A DNA stretch of 64,000 nucleotides from Rhea pennata (Eukaryota > Chordata > Aves > Rheiformes > Rheidae), in NCBI RefSeq assembly GCF_028389875.1, contig NC_084663.1:208661876-208725875 (forward strand), read 5' to 3'. This document shows positions 61,463-64,000 of the stretch, in pieces. Position 1 is the stretch's first letter; the number at the start of each line of letters is the position of its first letter. Position numbers and translations under genes: made by a program. The notes below the pieces were generated by a model. The model was not told where the DNA came from, searched no databases, and was given only the letters and a program-made list of their open reading frames with translations.

Positions 61463-62174
61463 TTCTGCTTTGTCACATGGGCATTGATGATACCAGGAGC
61501 AAATTGGAAACCATCAAAATAGAATTTCAGAGCTCTGGGGATGGTGGTCAAGGGTCTGGGAGCTCAGGTGATTTTCTCTTCAATCTTGTCAGTGAGAGGG
61601 AAGGACGGGAGGAGGAATAGACAGATTTTCCAAATTAACAGCTAGCTGCGCTGCTGGTGTTGGCAACAGGGTTTTGGTTTCTATGATCATGGGACTCTAT
61701 TTGAAGATAGGCAACTGATGGGATGAGATAGGATCCACCTCATTAAGTGGGGCACGTGTGTCTTTCCCATACTTTGGCCAGCCTAGTAAAGAGGACTTTA
61801 AACTAAGAAGGATGGGGGAAGGGGATAGTTATAGCAACAGCATACTCAACAAAACATGACTCAAATCAGGATGCCTCCAGTGGGTACATGCAACTGGAGA
61901 TGTGCATTTGAGACATGGCTATGGGGGATCCTCTGACACTCCTCCTGAGAAACCTGCATGCTCGATTACCTCTCTGAAATACCTGTACACCAATACACAT
62001 AGCATGGGGAATAAATAGGAGGAACTGGAGATCTTTGTGCAGCCGCAGGGCCATGATCTCATTGCAGTTACAGAGACATGGTGGGATAGCTCACATGACT
62101 GGAATGCTGTCATGGATGGCTACGTGCTTTTTAGGAAAGATGGGCCAGGAAGGCGAGGTGGTGGAGTTGCTCTT
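61463..62174 (+). mobile_element. CR1 LINE 5' region, plus strand
   Basis: At 61940-62174 the sequence encodes, with frame breaks, the N-terminal half of the CR1 endonuclease (ITETWWD-type block, then WNAVMDGYVLFRKDGPG). The stretch before it reads like CR1 5' sequence. It shares about 85 bases, inverted, with the end of the minus-strand CR1 (61377-61462). It is cut by the retroviral LTR at 62175. Confidence 0.75.
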
Positions 62175-62502
62175 TGAAGGGATTGATTGCACGGACTCCT
62201 GATGGGTTCTGATCAGAAGACGTTTATCCATATCAGAAGGCAAAATATATATATCGATACAGCAAGCACGAGTTGTGCACGAGACATACACAGCACAGTG
62301 ATTGGGTATACAGTGACAAGCAAGCGCTCCAGCTACTAAAGCGATTGGTTATATCCCTTGATACAATTTTCTCACAAGCAGACACCACGGTTATCTGCTT
62401 GGCTCATATTCTGTATTCTTGTTCTGTTTTTCTCACAGCACACCTGCTTCTAGTCTCAGTTGAAGGACAGGTCGCCTAGCTCAGTGTCTAACAAACCCCA
62501 CA
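62175..62502 (-). mobile_element. 3' LTR of the betaretrovirus-like element
   Basis: A 328-bp LTR. Its minus-strand start TGTGGGGTTTG directly follows a purine-rich tract (complement at about 62503-62516), and its other end meets CR1 sequence at 62174/62175 with TG...CA ends. A TATA-like tract lies near 62244-62256 on the minus strand. Confidence 0.75.
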
Positions 62503-64000
62503 ATTCCCCCTCTTTTATTTTTAAGCGGCCACACGTCCTTCAGCATGCCCTCTATCATGCATCGCAAGCATTGCAATAAGCAGTGAATAAGCAGCATTAG
62601 AGTGCAAATAACAAGCAATATTAAAATACTGAGTTTAACAAGTTCTTTCACCTATCCTACAATTTCTAGGCCAGAGAGCCAACTATCAATACCAAACGAG
62701 CTGTGTTGTATCTCACTCGTTAATTGTTGGAGATGCCATACCTGTGTAAAGATGGGATGGAAGTGATCAGACAGGTTCATAGAACACATGCCCTCAAACT
62801 CATCACACCCATGTCATTGGACTAGCAATAAAAAGTTGGTTTTATCAGTATCACAAAAGTCTAGGTTATTAGCGCAGTCGGCTGCATAAGCCTGAGTGCT
62901 ACGCTTTTCCTGGCAATGGGCTCGGGTATTGTTTAAGATCATAGTCTCAGGAATGAGACCAATTTTTGGTCGTGTAATTGCACTAAAATGTGGCATTGCG
63001 ATAGAGCGCAAGCGTAGCATTTACAACTTGTTTGGTGGTCTGGTTCTGGCCTGTGTAATTAAAATAGAGACAGGCATCCGCTCGCACAGTTCCCGGAATG
63101 TCCAATGCCTGTGGTTCCCAGGGGGTGGGCGGGAGATGGGCCGCCCAACCATCCCAGTTGTCAACCGCCATCTGAGAGGTATTGAGGAGGTCACTCACTG
63201 GTGGTGAGAGATGGATCACTATGCCCCAACTTCCGAAGGGTACACACACAAGGCACGTTGTGAACGGGTTGATCAGTGTTGCCAGTGATAGGCATAAAGA
63301 TTGTTGTCCTGTCATGTTGGTGAGGGTGACCCAGACATTTGGGCGTGGGGAGATGGAGAGCCATGCTTAACCACAGGTGATGATGGCAGCAAGGAGGACG
63401 AGGCCAGGAAGGGTCAAACTCCCCGTGCCGGAACCCATCGCGGCCCATGACCTGTGGAAACACAAGCATACCCTCGGCCCCACGTGATTAGTCGGTGAGG
63501 TCGAGGTGCTTTGCAAAGTGTTAGACAATCTGCCAGTGCCCACCAGGCCCCCAGACGGTGTAACTGTGGGCCAAGTAGCTGCCCAATCCGACGAGGAAAT
63601 GATGGTCACATCTGCTCCTGTATCTATAAGCACGGTACATTTGATGTGTAATGGGTGATGCTATGTATTATGCACCGTGATAGAAAGCGTTGGTCGCTGC
63701 TGTGCAATGTCAGTGGCCCAAAAAACGGCTGGGGCTCCTGTGAAGCCAAACCCAGCAGATCCTCGTTTCTTGTTAGTTGTTCTGGGTACTATAGCTTTAA
63801 ACAATATTAATTGGGCAATCTGAGTGTCCTTGGACACAAACAGTGGAGGCGACAGAATCCATGCCATTGCGTGAATCTGCCCTTCATAATCAGCATCAAT
63901 CACACCAGGTAGTATAAACAGCCCTGCCAGGGTCGTACTCGAGCGTCCTAGTAGGAGTGCGCTGCATCCACTACCGAGAGGCCCCTTCACATTAATGGGA
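62175..64000 (-). mobile_element. Betaretrovirus-like endogenous retrovirus, broken, runs past window end
   Basis: Read on the minus strand, the recognisable parts in order are a dUTPase (GVIDADYEGQI and GSAGFGFTG boxes, about 63661-63990), a protease (LIDTGADVTII, about 63480-63640), an envelope surface region (about 62810-63480), a polypurine tract and the 3' LTR (62175-62502). A dUTPase placed before the protease is typical of betaretroviruses. It is a fossil with at least a few breaks. The 5' LTR is outside the window, so its age cannot be judged from LTR divergence. It is inserted in a CR1. Confidence 0.85.

Overview
The window looks like bird nuclear DNA. It is rich in CR1 LINEs in several orientations and truncation states. 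It also has a short SINE with a tRNA-Ile-like head and a CR1 tail (a design I recall from songbirds), avian-type retroviral LTRs and a broken betaretrovirus-like element. There are spliced vertebrate-type exons and a cytosolic-type tRNA-Gly gene. Nothing bacterial is present. I cannot name the species.

Bases 1 to about 26153 are a head-to-tail tandem array of large units. It enters from beyond the left edge and ends on the right inside a CR1. Five unit starts are visible, at 1, 5694, 10768, 16461 and 21533. Units alternate long (5693 bp) and short (5074/5072 bp), because long units carry an extra 621-bp segment. The real repeat is therefore a dimer of about 10.77 kb. Unit 5 is a short-type mosaic and is the edge copy. 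Each unit carries, left to right: the last coding exon and poly(A) signal of a gene entering from the unit before; about 2 kb with no exon I can support; four spliced exons of a HEAT-type gene (my best guess is the maestro/MROH-like family, amplified in birds); a tRNA-Gly(GCC) gene; and a CR1 reverse-transcriptase fragment. The exon chain stays in frame across the unit boundary into the last exon of the next unit, giving a predicted product of about 147 residues with no start exon identified. Four of the five tRNA genes have C instead of the near-universal U at position 33. Only the edge copy has the normal base.

From about 26154 to 58670 the sequence is AT-richer and gene-poor. I see no host gene there. 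It holds a probable solo LTR (26849-27588), CR1 pieces at 27609, 32503, 37672, 45140 and 45505, the nested SINE at 37760-37898, and simple repeats. The CR1 at 45505-47690 is the best preserved.

The right end is a nest of elements. A minus-strand CR1 (58677-61462) is split by a 634-bp solo LTR with a 5-bp target duplication. It then meets a plus-strand CR1 5' piece (61463-62174) head to head. That piece is cut by a minus-strand betaretrovirus-like fossil (62175 to the window end) showing an LTR, envelope, protease and dUTPase parts.
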